Positions 8,964 through 20,299 of a stretch of 64,000 nt of DNA are shown piece by piece. Each line of letters starts with the position of its first letter. Positions within the stretch are counted from its first letter, which is position 1. Below the pieces are notes generated by a model. That model was not told the origin of the DNA. It did not search any database and was given only the letters and a program-made list of their open reading frames with translations. This DNA is from Porphyrobacter sp. (GTDB lineage Bacteria; Pseudomonadota; Alphaproteobacteria; Sphingomonadales; Sphingomonadaceae): the NCBI GenBank assembly GCA_027531395.1, contig JAPZRO010000004.1:310001-374000 (forward strand), given 5' to 3'. The translations under genes were made by a program, and so were the position numbers.

Positions 8964-9000
8964 AAAAAGGGGCTCCGCCGCGATGTTGCGGCGAAGCCCC
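8964..9000 (-). terminator. Intrinsic terminator of the SDR gene
   Basis: Read on the minus strand: GGGGCTTCGCCGC, a six-base loop, GCGGCGGAGCCCC, then TTTTT. It sits 23 bases after the SDR stop. Confidence 0.92.
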
Positions 9001-9022
9001 TGTCTGCAATTGCTGTGGTCAA

Positions 9023-9952
9023 TTATCCCCGCGCGCTGGTCGGGCCGGTGCCGGTGACCTTCTGCATCGCCTTGAGGATATTGCCCGACTGCTCGCTGCC
9101 CGACTGCGGGGCGATCAGGTTGGTGAAGGAGTTGATCTCCTCCCAGCGTGCAGCGAAGCCTTCGACGGTGCGCTCGGCTTCCGGCAGCCACACGGCGTCG
9201 TTCATCACCGTCCACGACGAGTGGAAGCCGCCCGCACCCGCGCCGACGATGGCGTTGGTCGGCGCGTCTTCCGAAACGAGGAACAGCGCGGCCGGCACCA
9301 CGTTCTCGGGCGCGAACAGCTTGAAGGCTTCCTCGGGGAAGAGGTCTTCGGTCATGCGGGTGCCCGCGACCGGCGAGAGCGTGTTGACGCGGACGTTGTA
9401 CTTCGCGCCTTCGAGCGCCAGCGTCTTGGTGAGGCCGGCAAGGCCGAGCTTGGCCGCGCCGTAGTTCGCCTGGCCGAAATTGCCGAACAGGCCGGTCGAC
9501 GAGGCGGTCATGAGGATGCGGCCATAGCCCTGCTCGCGGAAGGTTTCCCACGCGGCCTTGGTGGCGAAGGCCGAGCCGGTGAGGTGGACCTTGACGACGA
9601 ATTCGAAGTCGGCCGGCTCCATCTTGGCGAAGGTCTTGTCGCGCAGCACGCCCGCGTTGTTGATCAGCACATGGACGCCGCCCCACTTCTGCTTGGCGTC
9701 GGCGATCATCTTTTCCATCTGCTCGTATTCGGTGACCGAAGCGCCGTTGGCCATCGCCTCGCCGCCCATGGCCTCGATTTCGGCGACGACCTGCGCGGCG
9801 GCGTCCGAGGTGCCGGTGCCGTCGCGCGAGCCGCCGAGGTCGTTGACGACGACCTTCGCACCGCGGCGCGCGAGTTCGAGCGCGTATGCCTTGCCGAGCC
9901 CGCCGCCTGCACCGGTGACGATGGCGACCTTGTCCTTGAAGTTGATGGTCAT
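9023..9952 (-). CDS. Short-chain dehydrogenase, hydroxyacyl-CoA dehydrogenase (MFE-2) type
   Basis: 309 residues. The Rossmann nucleotide site TGAGGGLG is at residues 14-21, followed by [20 protein letters not shown] and the catalytic S...YGAAK block ([20 protein letters not shown]). The [13 protein letters not shown] insertion is characteristic of the (3R)-hydroxyacyl-CoA dehydrogenase part of multifunctional enzyme type 2, so an acyl-CoA substrate is likely. AGGAGAA precedes the ATG. A perfect dyad lies 33-48 bases upstream, suggesting repressor control, and a strong terminator follows; the gene is probably a single transcription unit. Confidence 0.9.
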   Translation of the reverse strand: MTINFKDKVAIVTGAGGGLGKAYALELARRGAKVVVNDLGGSRDGTGTSDAAAQVVAEIEAMGGEAMANGASVTEYEQMEKMIADAKQKWGGVHVLINNAGVLRDKTFAKMEPADFEFVVKVHLTGSAFATKAAWETFREQGYGRILMTASSTGLFGNFGQANYGAAKLGLAGLTKTLALEGAKYNVRVNTLSPVAGTRMTEDLFPEEAFKLFAPENVVPAALFLVSEDAPTNAIVGAGAGGFHSSWTVMNDAVWLPEAERTVEGFAARWEEINSFTNLIAPQSGSEQSGNILKAMQKVTGTGPTSARG

Positions 9953-9984
9953 GCGTGTTCTCCTGTGGTTGCGTCGCGGCGCGC

Positions 9985-10000
9985 TTTACGCCTGCGTAAA
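9985..10000 (-). promoter_or_regulatory. Operator-like dyad upstream of the SDR gene
   Basis: TTTACGC-CT-GCGTAAA, perfect 7-bp arms. It lies 33-48 bases before the SDR start codon, where a promoter is expected. Likely a homodimeric repressor site, possibly of the TetR type; the regulator is unknown. Confidence 0.55.
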
Positions 10001-10077
10001 CTGGAATGCGGCGCGCTGCGTGGCACTTTCATGAGCGCCTTGCAACAGCCGAACTGACAGGGACGCTTGCCGTAGGG

Positions 10078-10773
10078 TCAGATGGTGGCCCGCAGGCTCT
10101 CCAGCGCGGGAATCAGGGCGTCGAACGAATCGATCACCGCGTCCGCGCCGAGCTCGTGTGGGGGGCGGTCGCAATAGCCATAGGCCGCCGCGACCACCGG
10201 AACGCCTGCGGCCTTGGCAGCGCGCACGTCGTAGGTCGAATCGCCGATGAACACGAAGCGCCCCGATCCCGTCACCTCGCGGGCCTTGAGCACGGGCGCG
10301 GGGTGGGGCTTGGCGAGGAACTGGCCGTCCTCGCCCTTGCCCATCGAATCCCCGCCGATCACGGTCTCGAAGGCATCGATCAGATCAAGCTGGGTGAGGA
10401 CGTTGCGGGCGAAGGCCTCGAACTTGTTGGTCACGACCACCATGCGCACGCCCTGCGCCGCCAGCGTGGCCAAGGCCTCGCGCACGCCGGGGTAGGGGAC
10501 GGTGTGGACCGCGTTGTTCTGTTCGTAGAAGCCGAGCATCGCCTTGTAGAGCCGCTTGAACTCGTCCTCGGGCAGCCCGCCCTGCGCCTCGACCGCGCGG
10601 GCGAGCATGATCTTGGCCCCGCCGCCGATCAGGTCCTTGCTCGTCTCCACCGACACCTCGGTAAAGCCGCCGAGCACCAGCGCATGGTTCACCGCCGCGC
10701 CAAGATCGCGGAAGGTATCGAGCAGGGTGCCGTCGAGGTCGAAACCGATGGCATCGAAAGGGATCGTGGTCAT
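10078..10773 (-). CDS. gph: Phosphoglycolate phosphatase, HAD superfamily
   Basis: 231 residues. HAD motif I FDLDGTLLDT (residues 10-19) gives the nucleophile Asp; motif II is VVTNK, motif III lies near LAKPHP, and motif IV is FIGDSTYDVRAAKAAGV. The cap type and length match Gph/NagD-like small phosphatases that salvage 2-phosphoglycolate formed by DNA-end repair or oxygenase side reactions. Substrate is inferred from family resemblance only. It is divergent from glmU, 75 bases apart. No clear Shine-Dalgarno precedes its ATG. Confidence 0.82.
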   Translation of the reverse strand: MTTIPFDAIGFDLDGTLLDTFRDLGAAVNHALVLGGFTEVSVETSKDLIGGGAKIMLARAVEAQGGLPEDEFKRLYKAMLGFYEQNNAVHTVPYPGVREALATLAAQGVRMVVVTNKFEAFARNVLTQLDLIDAFETVIGGDSMGKGEDGQFLAKPHPAPVLKAREVTGSGRFVFIGDSTYDVRAAKAAGVPVVAAAYGYCDRPPHELGADAVIDSFDALIPALESLRATI

Positions 10774-10812
10774 GGGGGGCGGTTGGCGGATGCTACATCA
10801 AACCGCAAGCAT

Positions 10813-10841
10813 TTGCTGGCAGGCGCGGGTTTGCTTACAGG
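10813..10841 (+). promoter_or_regulatory. Possible promoter of glmU
   Basis: TTGCTG (10813-10818), 17 bases, TACAGG (10836-10841). The -10 ends seven bases before the ATG at 10849, so if used, the mRNA would be leaderless. The match to consensus is weak. Confidence 0.3.
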
Positions 10842-10848
10842 GGCTTTC

Positions 10849-12219
10849 ATGACTGACACGACCACTCCCTTCGCCGCCATCATCCTTGCCGCGGGCAAGG
10901 GCACCCGCATGAAGAGCGACACCCACAAGGTGCTGCACAAGATCGCCGGGCGCGCGATGCTCGAACACCTGATGGCGAGTGTTGCGCAGCTCGGGCCGGA
11001 GCGGCTGGCGGTGGTCGTGGGTGCGGGGCGCGAGCAGATCGAAGCGGCGGTGGGAGACCGCGCCGAGACCTGCCTGCAGGAACCCCAGCTCGGCACCGGA
11101 CACGCCGTCCAGCAGGCCGAGAACGCGCTGGCGGGTTTTGCCGGCGATGTGCTGGTGCTCTACGGCGACGTGCCCTTCGTGAAGGCTTCGACGATGCGCG
11201 CGATGCTCGAGCGGCTCCACGCCGCCGATAGCCCCGCCGCCGTGGTGCTCGGTTTCGAGCCGGAAGATCCGCTCGCCTATGGAAGAGTGATCGCCGACGA
11301 TGCGGGCACGATCCTCAAGATGGTCGAATACAAGGATGCCGACGAAGGCGAGCGCGCCTGCCACCTGTGCAATTCGGGGCTGCTGGCCGCGCGCGCTGAA
11401 GATCTCTTCGCGCTGCTCGCCCGTGTCGGCAACGACAACGCCCAAGGCGAATATTACCTCCCCGACATCGTCAACATCGCGATTGCCGACGGGCGCGCTT
11501 GCGCGGTGATCGTCGCCGAGAGCGCCGACGAGGTGGCAGGCATCAACTCGCGCGCCGAACTGGCGCAGGCCGAGGCCCGCTGGCAGGCCGCCCGCCGTCT
11601 TCAGGCGATGGAGGAGGGCGCGACCCTGATCGCGCCCGAGACCGTGTTCTTCGCCTACGACACGGTGCTGGGCCGCGACGTCACGATCGAACCCAATGTC
11701 TTCTTCGGCCCCGGCGTGACTGTCGCGGACAATGTCCTGATCCGCGCCAATTCGCATATCGAAGGCGCGCGCCTCGCAAGCGGGGTCAAGGTCGGCCCCT
11801 TTGCCCGCCTGCGCCCCGGCACGGTGCTGGAGGAAGGCAGCTTCATCGGCAACTTCGTCGAGGTGAAGAACGCGGTGATGGCGCCGGGCGCCAAGGCGAG
11901 CCACCTCACCTATCTGGGTGATGCCACCATCGGTGCAGGCGCGAATATCGGCGCGGGCACGATCACCTGCAATTACGACGGCTACTTCAAGTACAAGACC
12001 GTGATCGGGCCGGGGGCCTTCATCGGCTCGAACTCGGCGCTGGTCGCGCCCGTCACCATCGGCGCGGATGCTATTGTCGCAGCGGGCTCCACCGTCAGCC
12101 GCGATGTTGCGCCCGGAGAGCTGCGCATGGTGCGCGCCGAGCAGCTGGTGAAGGACGGTTGGGCCGACCGCTTCCACGACGCCATGAAAAAGAAGAAAGC
12201 CGCGGAGAAGAAGGGATGA
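10849..12219 (+). CDS. glmU: Bifunctional GlmU: GlcNAc-1-P uridyltransferase / glucosamine-1-P acetyltransferase
   Basis: 456 residues, full length. It makes UDP-GlcNAc for peptidoglycan and LPS. The N-terminal pyrophosphorylase has LAAGKGTRMKSDTHKVLHKIAG (split signature) and YGDVPFVKASTM; the C-terminal half is a left-handed beta-helix with hexapeptide repeats (NVFFGPGVTVADNVLIRANSHIEGA, AGANIGAGTITCNYDG). The start at 10849 is chosen because it places the nucleotide motif at the usual residues; an open frame extends upstream only by chance. The Lys-rich end overlaps the next ATG (ATGA). Confidence 0.97.
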   Translation: MTDTTTPFAAIILAAGKGTRMKSDTHKVLHKIAGRAMLEHLMASVAQLGPERLAVVVGAGREQIEAAVGDRAETCLQEPQLGTGHAVQQAENALAGFAGDVLVLYGDVPFVKASTMRAMLERLHAADSPAAVVLGFEPEDPLAYGRVIADDAGTILKMVEYKDADEGERACHLCNSGLLAARAEDLFALLARVGNDNAQGEYYLPDIVNIAIADGRACAVIVAESADEVAGINSRAELAQAEARWQAARRLQAMEEGATLIAPETVFFAYDTVLGRDVTIEPNVFFGPGVTVADNVLIRANSHIEGARLASGVKVGPFARLRPGTVLEEGSFIGNFVEVKNAVMAPGAKASHLTYLGDATIGAGANIGAGTITCNYDGYFKYKTVIGPGAFIGSNSALVAPVTIGADAIVAAGSTVSRDVAPGELRMVRAEQLVKDGWADRFHDAMKKKKAAEKKG

Positions 12220-12491
12220 GCAACGACCTCGCCCCGCTCACCTGCTGGCTGTGCGACCGGCCGATGGGCGATATCGTCCAGTGGCATCACCCGGTGCCCA
12301 AGGCCAAGAAGGGCAAGGTAAAGGTGGCGGTGCACCCGATCTGCCACAAGACGATCCATGCCAACTTCACCAACAATGAGCTCGCGCGCATCGGCGACGA
12401 TGCCGGGGTGATCCGGGGCAACCCGGCCATCGCCAAGTTCGTCGCATGGATCGCGAACAAGCCCGCCGATTTCGACGCGCCTACCCGCTAG
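12216..12491 (+). CDS. Small HNH-nuclease-like protein
   Basis: 91 residues. CWLCDRP near the start and WHHPVPKAKKGK, VHPICHKTIHANFTNNEL resemble a compact HNH/treble-clef fold: a CxxC, the doubled His, then a second CH pair. Related proteins are often annotated as HNH endonucleases; I cannot say whether it cuts DNA. Its ATG overlaps the glmU stop by four bases, so it is cotranscribed and probably translationally coupled. AAGAAGGG serves as ribosome-binding site inside glmU. Confidence 0.75.
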   Translation: MSNDLAPLTCWLCDRPMGDIVQWHHPVPKAKKGKVKVAVHPICHKTIHANFTNNELARIGDDAGVIRGNPAIAKFVAWIANKPADFDAPTR

Positions 12492-12507
12492 TTCGGGGCG
12501 TTCCCTC

Positions 12508-12747
12508 TCATGCGTCCTGCCGCGCTGCCTCGCCGCCGCTGGCGATGTAGTCGGCTTCCCACTGCTCGAACTCGCTGCGGCTCAGCAGGTAGCGTTCGCG
12601 CGCTTCGTGGAAGCTGATCGCGCGGTCGCGCACGGCGCGCACCACCTCGTCCTTGCGCGCCTTTGACCAGTGCACCCGGTGATTGCGGGGCAGGGCGTAG
12701 TAGCTCTTGATCGCATCGGCGATCGAAACGTTGCTGGGGTAGGCCAT
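12508..12747 (-). CDS. DUF1153-like small DNA-binding protein
   Basis: 79 residues; AGGAGT lies eight bases before the ATG at 12747. The central segment VHWSKARKDEVVRAVRDRAISFHEARERYLLSRSEFEQWE is arranged like DUF1153: a basic start, a first helix, then a helix-turn-helix with the conserved F/L..W near the end. DUF1153 includes SciP, the Caulobacter inhibitor of CtrA-dependent transcription. The protein here is divergent and shorter at the N-terminus, so it may be a paralogue rather than SciP itself. Confidence 0.65.
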   Translation of the reverse strand: MAYPSNVSIADAIKSYYALPRNHRVHWSKARKDEVVRAVRDRAISFHEARERYLLSRSEFEQWEADYIASGGEAARQDA

Positions 12748-12934
12748 CGGTCATACTCCTCGTCGCTAGTCATCGCCCCCGATGGGCCAAGTGTTGACGG
12801 GCAGACTTAACGAGTGGCTGCGAGACAGGGTTAACCGGGCGTTGACACTCCGCCCCGTGCGCCGCTTGCGACGAGCCGAGGGCAAAGTGTCGGGCTGCTT
12901 TACAGGTGGCCGGGGTTGCTCTTGTTATCTAACG

Positions 12935-12968
12935 AAAAAAGGGGCGGCTCCCGCGCGGGAACCGCCCC
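12935..12968 (-). terminator. Intrinsic terminator of the prolyl oligopeptidase gene
   Basis: On the minus strand GGGGCGGTTCCCGCGCGGGAGCCGCCCC folds into a near-perfect stem and is followed by TTTTTT (12940-12935). It lies about 30 bases after the stop. Confidence 0.93.
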
Positions 12969-12997
12969 TGTCTGGCGATGCTGTGAAACGCTTTGGG

Positions 12998-15151
12998 CTA
13001 TTCGCCCGAGGTTGCCTTGGGCGCGTCCATCAGCCGCTGCATGAGGTAAATGAACTGCAGCGCCTGGAGCTTGGCGCGCTGGTCATTGTCGACCCCGCCG
13101 GAGTGGCCGCCGGTGGTGTCCTCGAAGTAGTAATAAGGCTGGCCCAGCTCCTTGAGCCGCGCCGCACCTTTGCGCGCATGGGCAGGGTGGGTGCGGTCAT
13201 CGGCGGTGGAGGCCCACAGGAAGGGCGAGGGGTAATCCACGCCCGGCACGATCTTCTGGTAGGGCGAGTAGCCCTCGATCCACGCGCGCTGTTCGGGGAT
13301 GCGCGGATCGCCATATTCGCCGATCCACGAGGCCCCGCGGCCGATCAGGTGATAGCGCAGCATGTCGAACAGCGGGATCTGCACGATCGCCGCGCCGAAC
13401 AGGTCGGGACGCTGAGTGAAGGCCGTGCCGACCAGTAGCCCGCCCTGCGAGCCGCCCTGGATGCCGAGGTGCTCGGGAGAGGTGAAGCCGCGCTTCACCA
13501 GATCCTCGGCCACGGCGATGAAGTCGTCCCAGGTCCGCTGCTTGTTCTCGCGGATCGCGGTCTGGTGCCACTGCGGCCCGAACTCGCCGCCGCCGCGCAT
13601 GTTGGCGAGCACATAGGCGCCGCCCTTCTCGAGCCACAGCTTGCCGGTCGAGCCGAGATAGGCGGGCAGGCGCGGCACCTGGAAGCCGCCATAGCCGGTC
13701 AGCAGTGTGGCGGTGGAACCGTCGGCCTTCATCCCCTTGGGCTTGACGATGAAGTAGGGGATCTTGGTCCCGTCCTTGCTCACCGCCTCGTGCTGTTCGA
13801 CCTCCATGCCCTCGGGCGTGAAATAGGCCGGCGAGGTCTTGAGCACCGCCGGCGGAGCGGTGCCGTCGCTGTAGTAGAGCGTGGTCGGCTCGAGGAAGCC
13901 GCTCACGGTGTACATGATCTGGTCGGTCTCGTCCGAGGAGCTGGCGATGCCGAGCGTCGCATTGTCGGGCAGGGGCACCTGCTTCGACACCCAGGCGCCG
14001 TTCTCGAAATTGAACTGCAGCACCTTGCCGACGACATTGTCGAGCAGTGTCACGAACAGCGAGGAGCCGGTGATCGCGCCGCCCTGCTTGGTCTGGCGCG
14101 GGCCCGGAGCCCAGACGAGCGTCTTCTTCGCGCCGTTGGGGTTGGCCTTCCACTCCTCCAGGTCCATCGCGATCAGGCTGTCGGCGGGGAAGGTCTGGCC
14201 GTCGACGGTCCAGTCGACATCGGTCGAGATCAGGATGTGCCCGTCGACGATCCCGTAGGGCGAGGCCTTGGTGGGAATGTCGAGCTGCAGCCACGCGCCG
14301 TCGTTCCAGACATAGATCAGCCGTTCGTGGAAGCTGATGCCGCGATAGGCGGTGCGGGCATGGATCGTGCCGGTGTTGTCGCGCAGCAGCCCGGCGCCCG
14401 AGGACACGTCGGTCCGATCGCCGCGGAAGATCTCGGGCGCGTCGGCGATTGCAGTGCCGCGCTTCCATTCGCGGGTGGTGAAGGGATATTCGCTCTCGGT
14501 GAGCGTGCCTTCGCCAAAGCCGCGGCTGACCAGCAGGGTATTCTCGTCAACCCACTCCACGCCGCCCTGGCTCTTGGCATCGAGCACGAAGCCGCCTTCG
14601 ACGAAGGACTTCGTCACCATGTCGAACTCGCGCATGATGGTGGCATCCTCGCCGCCATCGGAGAGCGCGATCATGCACTTGTTGAGCGCCGGCGGCAGGC
14701 AGGACGAGCCCTGATACACCCACTCCTTGCCCTCCGCCTTGGCCAGCGCGTCGATGTCGAGCACGACTTCCCATTCGGGGCTGGCGGTGCGGTAGCTTTC
14801 GAGGGTCGTGCGGCGCAGCACGCCCTTGGGGTTCGTCTTGTCCTGCCAGAAATTGTACAGGCCATCGGGGCGGAACGAGACGAAGGGGATGCGGTCGTTG
14901 CTGTCGAAGATCGCCAGCGCCTCGGCCTTCAACTGGGCATAGCGCGGGTCGGCTTCGAACGCCGCCAGCGTGCGCTCGTTTTCCTTGGCGACCCAGTCGA
15001 GCGCCTCGGGCGAGCGGGCCTGCTCGAGCCAGATATAGGGATCCTGCTCGGGGCCGGGGACCCCGTCGACCGGGGCGTCCTGCGCGGCTGCGCCAGTGGT
15101 GGACAGGGCCGTCATTGCGAGTGCCAGTGCGAAAGTGGAGACAAGTTTCAA
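12998..15151 (-). CDS. Secreted prolyl oligopeptidase (S9A family)
   Basis: 717 residues from a TTG at 15151, preceded by AGGAGAGGAC; this start gives a clean signal peptide (KLVSTFALALAMTALSTTGAAA then QDAP). The long N-terminal beta-propeller follows DPYIWLEQARSPEALDWV, and the C-terminal alpha/beta-hydrolase domain has the Ser nucleophile in GGSQGG, the Asp in STADDRTHPAHARKG and the His in TGGHSGG. It cleaves short peptides after proline or related residues, here in the periplasm or outside. A longer ATG-initiated frame from 15223 lacks a good ribosome site. Confidence 0.9.
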   Translation of the reverse strand: MKLVSTFALALAMTALSTTGAAAQDAPVDGVPGPEQDPYIWLEQARSPEALDWVAKENERTLAAFEADPRYAQLKAEALAIFDSNDRIPFVSFRPDGLYNFWQDKTNPKGVLRRTTLESYRTASPEWEVVLDIDALAKAEGKEWVYQGSSCLPPALNKCMIALSDGGEDATIMREFDMVTKSFVEGGFVLDAKSQGGVEWVDENTLLVSRGFGEGTLTESEYPFTTREWKRGTAIADAPEIFRGDRTDVSSGAGLLRDNTGTIHARTAYRGISFHERLIYVWNDGAWLQLDIPTKASPYGIVDGHILISTDVDWTVDGQTFPADSLIAMDLEEWKANPNGAKKTLVWAPGPRQTKQGGAITGSSLFVTLLDNVVGKVLQFNFENGAWVSKQVPLPDNATLGIASSSDETDQIMYTVSGFLEPTTLYYSDGTAPPAVLKTSPAYFTPEGMEVEQHEAVSKDGTKIPYFIVKPKGMKADGSTATLLTGYGGFQVPRLPAYLGSTGKLWLEKGGAYVLANMRGGGEFGPQWHQTAIRENKQRTWDDFIAVAEDLVKRGFTSPEHLGIQGGSQGGLLVGTAFTQRPDLFGAAIVQIPLFDMLRYHLIGRGASWIGEYGDPRIPEQRAWIEGYSPYQKIVPGVDYPSPFLWASTADDRTHPAHARKGAARLKELGQPYYYFEDTTGGHSGGVDNDQRAKLQALQFIYLMQRLMDAPKATSGE

Positions 15152-15223
15152 GCGTCCTCTCCTCAGGGGAATGCAGGGCGCTGTTTTGACCGGAGAGGCG
15201 AGGAAAGGGAAGGGGATAGACAC

Positions 15224-15250
15224 AAAAAGGGCGAGCCATTGGCCCGCCCT
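15224..15250 (-). terminator. Intrinsic terminator of the atp operon
   Basis: Minus strand GGGCGGGCC-AAT-GGCTCGCCC followed by TTTTT (15228-15224). It lies about 30 bases after the atpC stop. Confidence 0.88.
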
Positions 15251-15281
15251 GATTGGTTGTCAGTCGCATGAAGCGGAAGGC

Positions 15282-15539
15282 TTATCCCTCGACGTGCTCC
15301 GCGAGCACGGTGAGGCCCTTCTCGTTCACCTCGGCAAAGCCGCCGCGCACCTGAATGATCTCGGGTGCGGCACCCGCGCTGGCATAGACCTGCACCGCGC
15401 CGTCTCGGATGGTGCTCATGAAAGGCGCATGGCCCTCGAGCACGCCGAATTCACCCTCGGTGCCGGGGACGACCACCATGTGGACGTCCTCGGACCGCAC
15501 GAGCTTGGCCGGGGTGACGAGTTCGAAGTGGAGGGGCAT
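15282..15539 (-). CDS. atpC: F1 ATP synthase epsilon subunit, short form
   Basis: 85 residues. The beta-sandwich domain is complete ([40 protein letters not shown]... given here only by its ends), ending with the GGFAEV strand. The C-terminal helical hairpin of about 45 residues found in E. coli epsilon, which inhibits ATP hydrolysis, is absent. In alphaproteobacteria short epsilon forms are known and a separate zeta inhibitor (DUF1476) can take that role; no zeta gene is in this window. It is the last gene of the operon, seven bases after atpD. Confidence 0.93.
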   Translation of the reverse strand: MPLHFELVTPAKLVRSEDVHMVVVPGTEGEFGVLEGHAPFMSTIRDGAVQVYASAGAAPEIIQVRGGFAEVNEKGLTVLAEHVEG

Positions 15540-15545
15540 GGTGCC

Positions 15546-17009
<1,464 letters not shown>

Positions 17010-17020
17010 CTAGCCTTCGT

Positions 17021-17890
17021 TTAGAGCGCTTCTGCGCCCGCAATGATTTCGATGAGTTCGGTGGTGATCGCGGCCTGGCGGCTGCGGTTGTACTGGATGG
17101 TGAGCTTCTGGATCAGCTCGCCCGCGTTGCGCGTGGCGTTGTCCATCGCGGTCATCGAGGCACCCTGTTCGGAAGCCTCACGCTCGAGCAGCGCGCCGAA
17201 CAGCTGGGTGCGCACGTAGCGCGGCAGCAGTTCTTCGAGGATCTCTTCCTCGCCCGGCTCGTAATCGACCACGGCATCGCTCGCCGCGGCTTCAGCCGGA
17301 GCGGGGACGGGGATCAGCTGGGTAGCGGTCGGATCCTGAGCCAGCGCCGACTTGAAGGTCGGGTAGATCAGGTGCGCGACATCGAACTTGCCGGCGTCGA
17401 ACATCGCGATCAGCTCGTTCGCGATGCTTTCTGCCTCGGCAAAGCCCGGGGTCTTGACCGTGCTGGTGTCGAAGCCTGCGCCGATCTGGTTCGGGAACTC
17501 GCGCTTGAGCGGCGCGCGGCCCTTCTTGCCGACGAGGTAGAATTCGACCGACTTGCCCGCCGCCTGCAACTCGCGCGCCTTGGCCTTGGCGGCCTTGACG
17601 AGGTTCGAGTTGAGACCGCCGCACAGGCCCTTGTCGGTGTTGACCACCACGAGGAGGTTGCGCTGGTCGGAGCCGGTGCCGGCCAGCAGGCGAGGGGCGG
17701 CATCGCCCGACACCTTGCCCGCCAGCGAGGCCATCACCGCGGCAAGGCGCGTCGCATAGGGACGCGCCGCCTCCGCCGCGCTCTGGGCACGGCGCAGCTT
17801 GGCCGCCGCGACCATCTGCTTGGCCTTGGTGATCTTCTGGGTCGACTTGACCGAGTTGATCCGGCCCTTGAGTTCCTTGAGTGAGGGCAC
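17021..17890 (-). CDS. atpG: F1 ATP synthase gamma subunit
   Basis: 289 residues, the central rotor shaft. Both terminal coiled-coil helices are evident: [33 protein letters not shown] at the N-terminus (residues 4-36) and [30 protein letters not shown] near the C-terminus, the latter containing the family signature. The Rossmann-like globular part lies between. It sits between atpA and atpD in the conserved order. Confidence 0.97.
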   Translation of the reverse strand: MPSLKELKGRINSVKSTQKITKAKQMVAAAKLRRAQSAAEAARPYATRLAAVMASLAGKVSGDAAPRLLAGTGSDQRNLLVVVNTDKGLCGGLNSNLVKAAKAKARELQAAGKSVEFYLVGKKGRAPLKREFPNQIGAGFDTSTVKTPGFAEAESIANELIAMFDAGKFDVAHLIYPTFKSALAQDPTATQLIPVPAPAEAAASDAVVDYEPGEEEILEELLPRYVRTQLFGALLEREASEQGASMTAMDNATRNAGELIQKLTIQYNRSRQAAITTELIEIIAGAEAL

Positions 17891-17902
17891 GTCAGGGCGT
17901 CC

Positions 17903-19444
<1,542 letters not shown>

Positions 19445-19999
19445 TTAAGCCTGCATGGCTTTGGCGAGCGAGTTGAGACGGGTGCGGATCGAGGCATCAA
19501 TGCGCTGCGAACCGATGGTGACGACAAGGCCGCCGAGAAGGTCGGGATCGACCGAGGCGGTGAGCATGACAGTGCGCCCTTCGCGCGCCGTCAGCTTGTT
19601 CTTGAGCGCGGTCAGCTGGGTAGCCGACAGCGGGTGGGCGCTGGTGACGGTGGCCGACACCTCGCCGCGCTGGGCAGCAGCGATCGCCTTGAAGGCGGAA
19701 ATGATCGCGGGCAGCTTAGCCAGACGGCGGTTGGCGGCGAGCACGCCGAGGAAATTGGTGGTCAGCGGCGACAGCTTCAGCTTCTTCGCCACTGCGGCCA
19801 TGACCTTGCCCTGCACGTCACGCGCAAGTTCGGGGTTGGTGGTCAGCGCCGCCAGATCGGCCGATTCGCCGAGAGCAGCCGCCAGCTTCTCGAGATCGCT
19901 CTCGACAGCGGTGACCGTCCCGTTCTCGCTGGCGAGATCGAACAGGGCCGAAGCATAGCGTCCAGCCAGGCTGGCCTTGATACCGGCGGAAATATCCAC
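19445..19999 (-). CDS. atpH: F1 ATP synthase delta subunit
   Basis: 184 residues from a GTG at 19999. This start was preferred to a longer frame (to 20065) because the family begins close to [14 protein letters not shown] and because GAGAGGA lies upstream. Delta forms the peripheral stalk joint between F1 and the b subunits. Signature regions are AGRYASALF at the N-terminus and the C-terminal [21 protein letters not shown]. It is the first gene of atpHAGDC. The F0 genes are not in this window, which is normal for alphaproteobacteria. Confidence 0.93.
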   Translation of the reverse strand: MDISAGIKASLAGRYASALFDLASENGTVTAVESDLEKLAAALGESADLAALTTNPELARDVQGKVMAAVAKKLKLSPLTTNFLGVLAANRRLAKLPAIISAFKAIAAAQRGEVSATVTSAHPLSATQLTALKNKLTAREGRTVMLTASVDPDLLGGLVVTIGSQRIDASIRTRLNSLAKAMQA

Positions 20000-20164
20000 G
20001 CGCGTGCAGTCCTCTCGGAAAACTCGTAAGGGGTCTTGCTTGGGCTTTGGAGGCGGAGCGCGCACAAGGGCACCCCGTCAAAGTTGGCGCGCGCCTAGCA
20101 ACAGATTCCCGTTCCTGCAAGCCGTCGGGGGTAGTAATTGTGCAGGTGCGAATTGGGAGTGCCG

Positions 20165-20299
20165 TCAGGGTCTGGTGAAACCCGTCTCTTCACGCGCTGC
20201 CTCGGACGCCTGCCAGTCGAGATAGCGCAAGCCCATGCGCCCGCCTGCCAGCAGCGCCAGCACGCCTGCGATCAGCACCAGCCAGCGCCTGCGGCTCAT
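20165..20299 (-). CDS. 44-residue single-pass membrane protein
   Basis: A short gene whose ATG overlaps the stop of the upstream protease gene (ATGA). The peptide begins MSRRRWLVLIAGVLALLAGG, a basic start and one transmembrane helix, followed by an amphipathic tail (RYLDWQASEAAREETG). No family is recognised. The overlap and good codon use suggest it is real and made together with the protease, perhaps as a partner in the membrane. Confidence 0.55.
   Translation of the reverse strand: MSRRRWLVLIAGVLALLAGGRMGLRYLDWQASEAAREETGFTRP

Noticed and set aside
10006-10848. N-terminal extension of glmU
   Set aside because: It runs antisense to gph; the GlmU motif starts a few residues after 10849.
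12806-12836. CtrA binding site upstream of the DUF1153-like gene
   Set aside because: Two TTAA cores are present but 20 bases apart instead of seven.
13469-15271. Long open frame on the plus strand opposite the prolyl oligopeptidase
   Set aside because: Mirror frame of a well supported gene; repetitive Arg/Gly/His composition typical of GC-rich antisense frames.
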